Part shown: positions 1 to 5,176 of the stretch, piece after piece
Layout: every line of letters starts with the position of its first letter
How positions within the stretch are numbered: position 1 is the first letter of the stretch
Source of the DNA: an uncultured Shinella sp.
GTDB taxonomy: Bacteria; Pseudomonadota; Alphaproteobacteria; Rhizobiales; Rhizobiaceae
Assembly (NCBI GenBank): GCA_946481465.1
Contig: CAMLOC010000301.1
Span: forward strand, 1 to 5,313
Direction: 5' to 3'
DNA: 5,313 nt
Notes under the pieces: generated by a model
Told to the model about the DNA's origin: nothing
Seen by the model: only the letters and a program-made list of their open reading frames with translations
Databases searched by the model: none
Program-made: the position numbers and the translations under genes

Positions 1-902
1 GCCTGACGCGCCGCCATCCAGTTGACGTTGCCGCGCAGCGTGTTGATCTCGCCGTTATGGGCGACCATGCGATAGGGGTGCGCCAGCTTCCACGACGGGA
101 AGGTGTTGGTGGAGAAGCGCTGGTGCACGAGGGCGACCGCCGATTCGAAGCGCGGATCGGCAAGGTCCTTGTAATAGGCGCCCACCTGATAGGCGAGGAA
201 CATGCCCTTGTAGACGATGGTCGTCGAGGAGAGCGACACCGGGTAGAAGCTGCTCTCCTCTCCCTCGTATTCGTCATAGATGCGGTTGGAGATCACCTTG
301 CGCAGCGTGAAGAGACGGCGCTCGAACTCGCCGTTCGTCGCGGCCTCGCGGCCCGCGCCGATGAACACCTGGACATGCCGCGGCTCGGTGGCGGCGATCT
401 CGGGAGCCTTGGAGAGCGAGGAATTGTCGACCGGCACGTCGCGGAAGCCGAGGAGGACCTGCCCCTCTTCAGCCACGACATCCCCGATGACCTTCTTGAA
501 ATAATCGATGAGCTTCTCATCCTGCGGCATGAAGATGTGGCCGACGGCATATTCGCCTGCCTTCGGCAGCGTGATGCCCTGCTTGGCCATCTCCTCGCGG
601 AAGAAGCGGTCCGGAATCTGGACGAGAATGCCCGCACCGTCGCCCATCAGCGGATCCGCGCCGACAGCGCCGCGATGCGTCAGGTTTTCGAGCATGAAGA
701 GCCCGTCCTTGACGATCTGGTGCGATTTCTTGCCTTTCAGATGCGCCACGAAGCCGACGCCGCAGGCATCGTGTTCATTGCGCGGATCATAGAGTCCCTG
801 TTTTTTCGGCAGGCCCGGTTTGGAAGCGCGTGTCGTGGCGCCCGTCGCAGTCGCCTGCGCCCGGAACTGCCGCAAATCATGTGCTTGGGTCTTCACCATC
901 AT
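1..902 (-). CDS. gltB: Glutamate synthase (NADPH) large chain, N-terminal part (cut by window edge)
   Basis: Alpha subunit of glutamate synthase. It hydrolyses glutamine and passes the ammonia to 2-oxoglutarate, giving two glutamates (GS-GOGAT nitrogen assimilation, cytoplasm). Only the first 300 codons are visible, covering most of the class II glutamine amidotransferase domain. Seen: the context HDACGVGF with Cys47, the expected N-terminal nucleophile after propeptide removal; LTHRGAVGADP shortly after; HQRFSTNTFP with Arg262; and AHNGEINTLRGN with Asn283-Gly284. A propeptide of about 46 residues fits alphaproteobacterial GltB and is longer than the E. coli one. The start is fixed by AGGAGG at 909-914, 6 nt before the first of two adjacent ATGs (900-902 and 897-899); the second would shorten the protein by one residue. 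Full-length family members are about 1,500 residues, so roughly four fifths lies outside. Divergent from the threonine aldolase gene. Identity is very secure. Confidence 0.96.
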   Translation of the reverse strand, partial: MMVKTQAHDLRQFRAQATATGATTRASKPGLPKKQGLYDPRNEHDACGVGFVAHLKGKKSHQIVKDGLFMLENLTHRGAVGADPLMGDGAGILVQIPDRFFREEMAKQGITLPKAGEYAVGHIFMPQDEKLIDYFKKVIGDVVAEEGQVLLGFRDVPVDNSSLSKAPEIAATEPRHVQVFIGAGREAATNGEFERRLFTLRKVISNRIYDEYEGEESSFYPVSLSSTTIVYKGMFLAYQVGAYYKDLADPRFESAVALVHQRFSTNTFPSWKLAHPYRMVAHNGEINTLRGNVNWMAARQ

Positions 903-1128
903 CTTCTTCCTCCTGGGCGCCCATCCGGGCAGCCGTTTTCGCCCGTGCGACCCCTTGCCTTGGACGGGGCCTCGCGAGCGGTTGCTTCCTGAACCCGGTG
1001 CGGCCGCAAAGCGACGGCCGGCCGGAAGTGATCATCGTGACCGTCAGGGCGGCCGGGCTTGCATAGGGAGCGGCCCTCCCTCGCCCGGCGCCGTCTTCGG
1101 CTGTCTCCGCGGTCGCGGAAGGCGCCTC

Positions 1129-1146
1129 TTCGGTCTCTTGACCGAA
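1129..1146. repeat. 7-bp perfect inverted repeat overlapping the larger palindrome
   Basis: TTCGGTC (1129-1135), loop TCTT, GACCGAA (1140-1146). The right arm shares GAA (1144-1146) with the left arm of the 12-bp-arm palindrome, so in RNA the two hairpins cannot both form completely. No T-tract follows on either strand, so it does not look like a terminator. It may be chance, a regulator half-site, or part of a switchable leader structure. Confidence 0.5.
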
Positions 1147-1172
1147 ATAGGACAGCAAGACTGTCCTATTTC
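1144..1172. promoter_or_regulatory. Perfect 29-bp inverted repeat, probable operator
   Basis: GAAATAGGACAG (1144-1155), spacer CAAGA, CTGTCCTATTTC (1161-1172): 12 of 12 arm positions are complementary. The arms are AT-rich within a GC-rich region, and no poly-T follows on either strand. A transcription-factor operator is therefore a better reading than a terminator. It lies about 240 nt from each flanking start codon and just downstream of a candidate gltB promoter, where a repressor could block initiation. I cannot name the regulator: it does not match the rhizobial RirA (TGA-N9-TCA) or BioR patterns that I know. The structure is directly visible; the operator role is inference. Confidence 0.6.
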
Positions 1173-1178
1173 ATGGGC

Positions 1179-1207
1179 TCTATGCCAGAAACACCCCCCG
1201 CCCGCAA
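1179..1207 (-). promoter_or_regulatory. Candidate gltB promoter (weak)
   Basis: On the minus strand, TTGCGG (1202-1207) is followed after 17 nt by CATAGA (1179-1184). This is a partial match to the alphaproteobacterial housekeeping pattern (TTGAC, then CTATAT). Initiation would fall near 1172, at the edge of the 29-bp palindrome, which would suit repression. Box quality is modest and other weak pairs exist in this region, so treat it as a guess. Confidence 0.25.
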
Positions 1208-1411
1208 GGCCATCATGCCAAATAATCACCACCTCATGAAGAAAAATTGCCCGCCTTGCCGCAAGCTTGAAATTAAATTACCGGCGCCCGGCACATTGTT
1301 TCCATTCCTTTCATTCTCCAGGGGGATGGCACTTTCCGCCGTTTTCGGCGATTGATCGCCCTCATTTCTCCATTATGGTCCTCCCGCAGCCACATTCGCA
1401 CTGGAAACCAC

Positions 1412-2458
1412 ATGTTTTTCGCCTCCGACAACTGGGCCGGCGCCCATCCCGACATTGCACAGAGCCTCGTGACGGCAGCCGGCGGCTTCGCCTCGGCCTA
1501 TGGCACCGGCGACCTCGACAAGCGTGTGGAAAAGACCTTTTCGGAGATTTTCGAGCGCGACGTCGCCGTCTTCTTCGTCGGCACGGGCACGGCGGCCAAC
1601 TCCCTGGCGCTCGCCAGCTTCAACCGCCCCGGCGGCCAGGTCTTCTGCCACCGCGAAGCCCATGTGAATGTCGATGAATGCAACGCGCCGGAATTCTTCG
1701 CCACCGGCTCCAAGCTGGTGCCGATCGACGGGCCTGCCGGCAAGCTCTCCCCCGACGCCCTTGCCGCCGCCATCGGCCGCTTCCCGCCGGATTTCGTGCA
1801 TGGCGGGCAGCCGATGGCCGTCACCATCACCCAGGCGACCGAAGCCGGCACCGCCTATACGCTCGACGAGATCGCCGCCCTTTCGGCCGTCACGAAGGCG
1901 GCCAACCTGCCGCTGCACATGGACGGCGCCCGCTTCGCCAACGCGCTCGCCCATCTTGGCACGACGCCGGCGGAGATGACCTGGAAGCGCGGCGTCGACA
2001 TCCTTTCCTTCGGCGGCACGAAGAACGGTTGCTGGTGCGCCGAAGCGCTGGTGCTGTTCGATCCCGGCAAGGCGCAGCAGATGCACTTCCTGCGCAAGCG
2101 CTCGGCCCAGCTGTTCTCCAAGTCCCGCTTCATCGCCGCCCAGTTCGACGCCTATTTCAAGGACGGGCTCTGGCTCACCCTTGCCCGCCATTCCAATGCC
2201 ATGGCGGCGCGCCTTGCGGCCGGCTTCGCCGTGTCGCACACGGCCCGCCTCGCCTGGCCGACCGGCTCGAACGAACTCTTCGCCATCATCCGCAACGATG
2301 CAATGGCGGCCCTGAAGGACAAGGGCGCCGTCTTCTACGACTGGCCGGCCGGCCCCGAGCTGAAGGCGACCATGCGCGCGGACGAAACCCTCATCCGCCT
2401 CGTCACCAGCTTCGCAACGACCGAAGAGGACGTCGACGCCTTCCTCTCGGCGCTCTGA
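1412..2458 (+). CDS. ltaE: Low-specificity L-threonine aldolase (PLP-dependent)
   Basis: Cleaves L-threonine or L-allo-threonine to glycine and acetaldehyde; a cytoplasmic fold-type I PLP enzyme of the beta-eliminating lyase/threonine aldolase family. It has 348 residues, close to the approximately 346 of the Pseudomonas enzyme, which it resembles throughout. Motifs in order: FASDNWAGAHP at residues 3-13; phosphate-binding GTGTAANSLALAS at 57-69; EAHVNVDECNAPEFF at 82-96, with His84 expected to stack on PLP; ITQATEAGTAY at 139-149; HMDGARFANA at 169-178, with Asp171 and Arg174; and SFGGTKNG at 199-206, with Lys204 as the Schiff-base lysine. I chose the ATG at 1412 because family homology begins there and GGAA lies 5 nt upstream; a TTG at 1352 would add 20 unrelated residues. 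Single-gene unit, divergent from gltB, with a terminator directly behind. Family assignment is firm; exact stereospecificity is not shown. Confidence 0.92.
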   Translation: MFFASDNWAGAHPDIAQSLVTAAGGFASAYGTGDLDKRVEKTFSEIFERDVAVFFVGTGTAANSLALASFNRPGGQVFCHREAHVNVDECNAPEFFATGSKLVPIDGPAGKLSPDALAAAIGRFPPDFVHGGQPMAVTITQATEAGTAYTLDEIAALSAVTKAANLPLHMDGARFANALAHLGTTPAEMTWKRGVDILSFGGTKNGCWCAEALVLFDPGKAQQMHFLRKRSAQLFSKSRFIAAQFDAYFKDGLWLTLARHSNAMAARLAAGFAVSHTARLAWPTGSNELFAIIRNDAMAALKDKGAVFYDWPAGPELKATMRADETLIRLVTSFATTEEDVDAFLSAL

Positions 2459-2467
2459 CACCAAAAA

Positions 2468-2495
2468 GGCGGTGCCCTGCGGCACCGCCCTTCTT
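2468..2495. terminator. Intrinsic terminator shared by two convergent genes
   Basis: GGCGGTGCC (2468-2476), loop CTGC, GGCACCGCC (2481-2489): a perfect 9-bp GC-rich stem with a tetraloop. A run of five A's (2463-2467) lies to the left and CTTCTT to the right. It sits 10 nt after the threonine aldolase stop and 29 nt beyond the stop of the small heat-shock gene on the other strand. It reads as a bidirectional Rho-independent terminator, with the better U-run (from the A-tract) in the minus direction. Confidence 0.85.
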
Positions 2496-2517
2496 CATTC
2501 CCGACATAGGCCGACGA

Positions 2518-2979
2518 TCAGTTGGTCTGCGCTTCGATCTGCTTGGCATCGCGCTGGACGGCCGCGATCTCGATACGGCGCGGCTTGGCGGCTTCCGGGA
2601 TCTCGCGCAGGAGATCGATGTGGAGAAGGCCGTTCTTCAGCGAGGCGGCGCGCACTTCCACATGATCGGCGAGCTGGAAACGGCGCTCGAAGGCGCGCTT
2701 GGCGATGCCGCGATAGAGAAACTGGCTGTCCTCGGCCGCTTCGTCCTTCTTCTCGCCCTTGACCGTCAGCGCGTGTTCGCGCGCCTCGATGGAGAGTTCG
2801 CTCTCGTCGAAACCCGCCACCGCCATGGTGATGCGGTAGGTGTTCTCGCCGGTGCGCTCGATGTTGTAGGGCGGATAGCTCTGGGCCTGATCGGGCTGGC
2901 CGAGGCTGTCGAGCATGGTGAAGAGACGGTCGAAACCGACGGTGGAACGATAGAGGGGGGAGAAATCGACGTGACGCAT
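2518..2979 (-). CDS. ibpA: Hsp20/alpha-crystallin small heat-shock protein, class A (IbpA-like)
   Basis: ATP-independent cytoplasmic holdase that binds unfolding proteins and hands them to DnaK/ClpB. It has 153 residues, a normal length. The N-terminal arm contains the class A signature [14 protein letters not shown] (7-20). The alpha-crystallin domain runs from about [22 protein letters not shown] (36-57) to the NGLLHIDL strand and LREIPE (about 116-129), with [14 protein letters not shown] (90-103) between. The C-terminal anchoring I-x-I motif is IEI (136-138), followed by a short tail. The start is the ATG at 2977-2979, with AGGAGG (2985-2990) 5 nt upstream; reading further upstream in frame enters the regulatory leader. 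Expression is probably controlled twice: by an RpoH-type promoter and by a ROSE-like RNA thermometer that masks the ribosome binding site. Single-gene unit convergent with the threonine aldolase. Identity is secure; the symbol follows rhizobial usage. Confidence 0.95.
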   Translation of the reverse strand: MRHVDFSPLYRSTVGFDRLFTMLDSLGQPDQAQSYPPYNIERTGENTYRITMAVAGFDESELSIEAREHALTVKGEKKDEAAEDSQFLYRGIAKRAFERRFQLADHVEVRAASLKNGLLHIDLLREIPEAAKPRRIEIAAVQRDAKQIEAQTN

Positions 2980-2982
2980 GGT

Positions 2983-3060
2983 GTCCTCCTTTAGAGCAAC
3001 GGTTGCGATCTTCTGAGGGCGGCACCCGATTTCCGAAGGTGCAGCCCGGTTCAACCGGCC
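2983..3060 (-). promoter_or_regulatory. ROSE-like RNA thermometer in the 5' leader of the small heat-shock gene
   Basis: In the leader RNA, GUUGCUCU (2993-3000) pairs with GGAGGAC (2983-2989) around an AAA loop, closing the Shine-Dalgarno sequence in a hairpin. One G of UUGCU is left bulged and the stem includes U-G pairs. This is the diagnostic weak hairpin of ROSE elements (conserved U-U/C-GCU facing the ribosome binding site). Upstream are a second hairpin, GGGCUGCACC (3038-3047) with GGUGCCGCCC (3017-3026) and one mismatch, and a third, CCGGUU/AACCGG (3046-3058); the second and third share two bases. This multi-hairpin layout and the roughly 130-nt leader fit rhizobial ROSE elements. Heat should melt the last hairpin and allow ribosome entry. 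Pairing is by hand, with no computed energies. Confidence 0.8.
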
Positions 3061-3117
3061 TCCGCCCCATTCTGGCGACGGAAACCTCGACGGACCCTTT
3101 CGGCGCCCGTGACGATG

Positions 3118-3146
3118 AGATGGGAATGGATTTTCGCCCGTTCAAG
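3118..3146 (-). promoter_or_regulatory. RpoH (sigma-32)-type heat-shock promoter of the small heat-shock gene
   Basis: On the minus strand, CTTGAA (3141-3146) is followed after exactly 17 nt by CCATCT (3118-3123). This closely matches the alphaproteobacterial RpoH pattern CTTGAA-N16/17-CCATNT. Transcription would start near 3110 and give a leader of about 130 nt containing the thermometer. A transcriptional and a translational heat control would thus act in series. Confidence 0.7.
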
Positions 3147-3189
3147 GGGTGTCGGGCGGGCGAAAGCGCAAGGCCCGCAGAATTTTCCA

Positions 3190-3211
3190 GATGAACGGCG
3201 GATGAACGGCG
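3190..3211. repeat. Perfect 11-bp tandem repeat (two copies)
   Basis: GATGAACGGCG occurs at 3190-3200 and again at 3201-3211 with no gap. A third TGAACG core appears inverted as CGTTCA at 3223-3228. An 11-bp period is close to one helical turn and is typical of sites bound by tandem OmpR/PhoB-family response regulators, but I cannot name a regulator. It lies 43 bp behind the heat-shock -35 box and about 65 bp before the putative small-RNA hairpin, so it could serve either transcript. Confidence 0.5.
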
Positions 3212-3274
3212 GCTTCGGACGACGTTCAGATTGGTCCTGCTAGAACGGCAGCATCGGAAGCGAAAACTTCTGAC

Positions 3275-3364
3275 GACCGGGGTGTAACGTCCCTTCCTTC
3301 CCGGTCAAATTACGCCGGACTGCATGTGTCGCCACCCCCGTTGCCACATGCAGCCGGCTTTTTT
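3275..3364 (+). ncRNA. Putative small regulatory RNA
   Basis: No protein gene on the plus strand precedes the strong terminator at 3314-3364, and the next gene has its own promoter after it. This implies a short separate transcript. Its visible body has one upstream hairpin, GACCGGG (3275-3281) with CCCGGTC (3300-3306). The 18-nt loop contains a pyrimidine-rich stretch, CCCUUCCUU (3291-3299). An AU-rich linker follows, then the terminator stem. A hairpin with a CU-rich unpaired loop plus a terminator is the common design of rhizobial trans-acting sRNAs that pair with ribosome binding sites. The 5' end is unknown; CTAGAA at 3240-3245 could be a poor -10 box, giving a start near 3252 and a length near 110 nt. 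I do not recognise a family. Confidence 0.45.
3314..3364 (+). terminator. Strong Rho-independent terminator of the putative sRNA
   Basis: GCCGGACTGCATGTG (3314-3328) pairs with CACATGCAGCCGGC (3345-3358): 14 base pairs with a single bulged A at 3319. A 16-nt loop closes the stem and six T's (3359-3364) follow. On the opposite strand no T-run follows the hairpin, so the terminator acts in the plus direction only. It lies 66 nt before the hydrolase start codon, with a promoter in between. Confidence 0.82.
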
Positions 3365-3366
3365 CT

Positions 3367-3394
3367 TTGACGGCACCGACGCCAGCGCCTATCC
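3367..3394 (+). promoter_or_regulatory. Candidate housekeeping promoter of the alpha/beta hydrolase gene
   Basis: TTGACG (3367-3372), a 16-nt spacer, then CTATCC (3389-3394; TATCCA is one base further). This agrees well with the alphaproteobacterial sigma-70 pattern. Transcription would begin near 3402, leaving about 30 nt of leader. The -35 box starts only 2 nt after the last T of the preceding terminator, so the two units are packed end to end. Confidence 0.55.
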
Positions 3395-3430
3395 ATCGAT
3401 CATCGAGGCCCGCCGAGACCCGCCTGCGCC

Positions 3431-4393
3431 ATGGATGCCATCCTCCACGCCACCGCCGACAATCCCGTCCCAGAGAACCATTTCGCCGGCTTCCTGGACG
3501 GCAGCGGCGGCGTGAAGATCCGCTATGCGGTGTTCCGCTCGACGGCACGCGAGGCCAAGGGCACGGTCGTGCTCCTGCAGGGCCGCAGCGAGTGCATCGA
3601 GAAATATTTCGAGACGATCAACGACCTCACCGCCCGCGGCCTCTGGGTCGCCACCTTCGACTGGCGCGGCCAGGCCGGCTCCGACCGGCTGATAGCGGGC
3701 AGCCGCACCGGCCACATGACGCGGTTTTCCGAATACGAGGCCGATCTCTCGCTCTTCCTGGAGAAGATCGTGCTGCCGGACGCGCGCCTGCCCTTCTTCA
3801 TCGTCGCCCATTCGACCGGCGCGCTCGTCGCCCTTTCCCAGGCGCCGCTGCTCGAAAACCGCATCGAGCGCATGGTGCTCGCCGCCCCCTTCATCGCGCT
3901 TGCCGGCCAGTCGATGAGCCAGCGCAAGATCACCCTCATCGCCCGCCTCGCCACGCTTTTCGGCCTCGGCAGGCGCACGTTCCGCAAGGGCGACCCGCCG
4001 CTCGACTTCGCGCACAACATCGTGACGTCGGACCAGCGGCGCTTTGCCCGCAATGCCGCGATCTTCGCCGAGCATCCGGAGCTTTCGATAAGCTGGCCCT
4101 CCGCCCGCTGGCTGAACGAAACGCTGAGGACCATGGCGCGCGTCACGCATCAGGATCACCTGACGCGCATTCGCATCCCCACCCTGCTTTTGTGCCCGAC
4201 GCGCGATGCCCTCGTGCCGCGCAAGGCGATCGGCGATCTCGCGCGCATCTTCCGCGCCGCCCGCCTCATCGAGATCGACGGCGCGCGCCACGAACTGTTC
4301 CAGGAGGCCGACCGCTACCGCGCGCAGGCGCTGGCGGCGATCGACGCCTTCATTCCGGGGAGCGACGCCGAGCAGACCAGCCTCGGCGCCTGA
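3431..4393 (+). CDS. Alpha/beta hydrolase, serine aminopeptidase S33 / lysophospholipase-like family
   Basis: Predicted serine hydrolase of 320 residues in the PldB/monoacylglycerol-lipase-like branch (Hydrolase_4). No signal peptide or membrane segment is evident, so it is probably cytoplasmic. Order of motifs: VVLLQGRSECIEKYF (46-60), the oxyanion-hole region in the place of the usual HGxxEH; DWRGQAGSDR (77-86); nucleophile elbow VAHSTGA (125-131) with Ser128; PTRDALVP (256-263) with the acid Asp259; GARHELFQEADRYR (284-297) with His287. The Ser-Asp-His triad is therefore complete. A cap-like insertion spans about 155-235. The elbow reads A-H-S-T-G, with Ala in place of the first Gly. The ATG at 3431 has little Shine-Dalgarno in front. 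The gene has its own promoter and stands alone, convergent with hisN. Substrate is unknown: lipid ester, lysophospholipid or another carboxylester are all possible. Confidence 0.88.
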   Translation: MDAILHATADNPVPENHFAGFLDGSGGVKIRYAVFRSTAREAKGTVVLLQGRSECIEKYFETINDLTARGLWVATFDWRGQAGSDRLIAGSRTGHMTRFSEYEADLSLFLEKIVLPDARLPFFIVAHSTGALVALSQAPLLENRIERMVLAAPFIALAGQSMSQRKITLIARLATLFGLGRRTFRKGDPPLDFAHNIVTSDQRRFARNAAIFAEHPELSISWPSARWLNETLRTMARVTHQDHLTRIRIPTLLLCPTRDALVPRKAIGDLARIFRAARLIEIDGARHELFQEADRYRAQALAAIDAFIPGSDAEQTSLGA

Positions 4394-4402
4394 GCGCGGC
4401 CC

Positions 4403-5176
4403 TCAAGCCTTCAGCAGCGCCATCGCCTCGTCATAGACCTTGCGGCTGCCGGCCGCGATGATCTCTCCGCCCATTTCCGCCGGGCCGCCGTCCCAGGCGG
4501 TGATGATGCCGCCCGCCTGCTCGATGACGGGAATGAGGCCGCCGACATCATAGGGCTTCAGCCCGCATTCGACGACGAGGTCGATATGGCCGGCGGCGAG
4601 CAGCGCATAGGCGTAGCAATCGACGCCGTAGCGGAAGAGCCGCACCTTCTCCTGCACCGCTTCGAACCGCGTCTTGCGGCTTTCCGTGAAGAGATGCGGC
4701 GAGGTGGTGAAGAGGATCGCGTCCGACAGGCTGTCGCACGGCCGCGTCGTCAGCGCCTTGCTGCCGTCCGGCCCGGCATAGTGGGACACCTTGCCGTCGG
4801 CGAAATAGCGCTCGCGGGTGAACGGCTGGTCGATCAACCCCATGACGGCCTCGCCGTTGCGGTAGAGGCCGATCAGCGTGCCCCAGACCGGCACGCCGGA
4901 AATGAAGGCGCGCGTGCCGTCGATCGGGTCGATGACCCAGACATATTCACGGTCGAGGCCGACCGAGCCGTGCTCCTCGCCGAGGATGCCGTGTTCGGGG
5001 AAATGCTCTTCGATCAGGGCGCGGATGGCCAGTTCCGCCGCCCGGTCGCCCTCCGTCACGGGGTCGAAGCCGGCGGCCTCCTTGTTGACGACATCGGCGC
5101 CGGCGCGAAAGCGCGGCAGGGTTTCTCTGCCGGCGGCATCGGCAAGACGGTCGAAGAAGGCGCGATCAGGCAACAT
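4403..5176 (-). CDS. hisN: Histidinol-phosphate phosphatase, inositol monophosphatase family
   Basis: Likely removes phosphate from L-histidinol phosphate, the penultimate stage of histidine synthesis, as a Mg-dependent cytoplasmic enzyme. It has 257 residues, the normal size for HisN. Family motifs: PVTEGDRAAE (39-48); GEEHG (66-70) with metal ligand Glu67; motif 1 WVIDPIDGTRAF (80-91) with Asp83 and Asp86; motif 2 KPYDVGGLIPVIEQAGG (207-223) with Asp210. RAFISGVPVWGTLIGL (89-104) and the PYDVGGL form of motif 2, rather than the WDxAAG usual in true inositol phosphatases, are what I associate with the HisN branch. The ATG at 5174-5176 has GAGAG a few bases upstream; a TTG at 5227 would add 17 weakly supported residues. 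Alternative: a general inositol-1-phosphatase or CysQ-like enzyme. Family is certain, the substrate moderately so. Confidence 0.87.
   Translation of the reverse strand: MLPDRAFFDRLADAAGRETLPRFRAGADVVNKEAAGFDPVTEGDRAAELAIRALIEEHFPEHGILGEEHGSVGLDREYVWVIDPIDGTRAFISGVPVWGTLIGLYRNGEAVMGLIDQPFTRERYFADGKVSHYAGPDGSKALTTRPCDSLSDAILFTTSPHLFTESRKTRFEAVQEKVRLFRYGVDCYAYALLAAGHIDLVVECGLKPYDVGGLIPVIEQAGGIITAWDGGPAEMGGEIIAAGSRKVYDEAMALLKA

Larger units (their letters stand above)
903..1411. other. Gene-free divergent intergenic region between gltB and the threonine aldolase gene
   Basis: This 509-nt stretch separates two divergently transcribed genes. I see no convincing protein gene: the minus-strand reading frame that covers 877-1158 needs a TTG start inside a palindrome and has no ribosome binding site. 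The part next to gltB (about 903-1130) is very GC-rich. The part next to the aldolase (about 1205-1411) has AT-rich patches, notably around 1267-1280. Between them sits a pair of overlapping inverted repeats (1129-1172). The gltB leader would be long, about 270 nt, if transcription starts near the palindrome. No clear promoter was found for the aldolase gene. Confidence 0.7.

Noticed and set aside
57..992. Long plus-strand open frame opposite gltB
   Set aside because: A GC-rich antisense shadow. The minus strand encodes unmistakable GltB with catalytic Cys, Arg and Asn motifs, while the plus frame shows no recognisable family.
877..1158. A 93-codon minus-strand open frame overlapping the gltB start, possible leader peptide gene
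   Set aside because: It needs a TTG start inside the palindrome, has no ribosome binding site, and its composition looks like GC-rich non-coding DNA. The short ATG version (877-924) would simply read through the gltB Shine-Dalgarno and also lacks its own.
1138..1171. TTGACC and CTATTT as a plus-strand promoter toward the aldolase gene
   Set aside because: The spacer is 22 nt, too long for a normal promoter. The palindrome overlaps the -10 position rather than lying within a 19-20 nt spacer as in MerR-type promoters.
1204..1222. Possible sigma-54 promoter (TGGCA then TTGC on the minus strand) for gltB
   Set aside because: The GG and GC dinucleotides are 14 nt apart instead of the required 12, so it cannot be a functional -24/-12 element as written.
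1373..2485. 370-codon minus-strand open frame opposite the threonine aldolase
   Set aside because: An antisense shadow caused by high GC at third positions; the plus strand has all PLP-binding motifs in order and a fitting length.
3367..4461. 364-codon plus-strand frame overlapping the hydrolase in another register
   Set aside because: Composition is Arg/Pro/His-rich without any family motif, typical of a frame-shifted shadow; the frame at 3431-4393 carries the complete catalytic triad.
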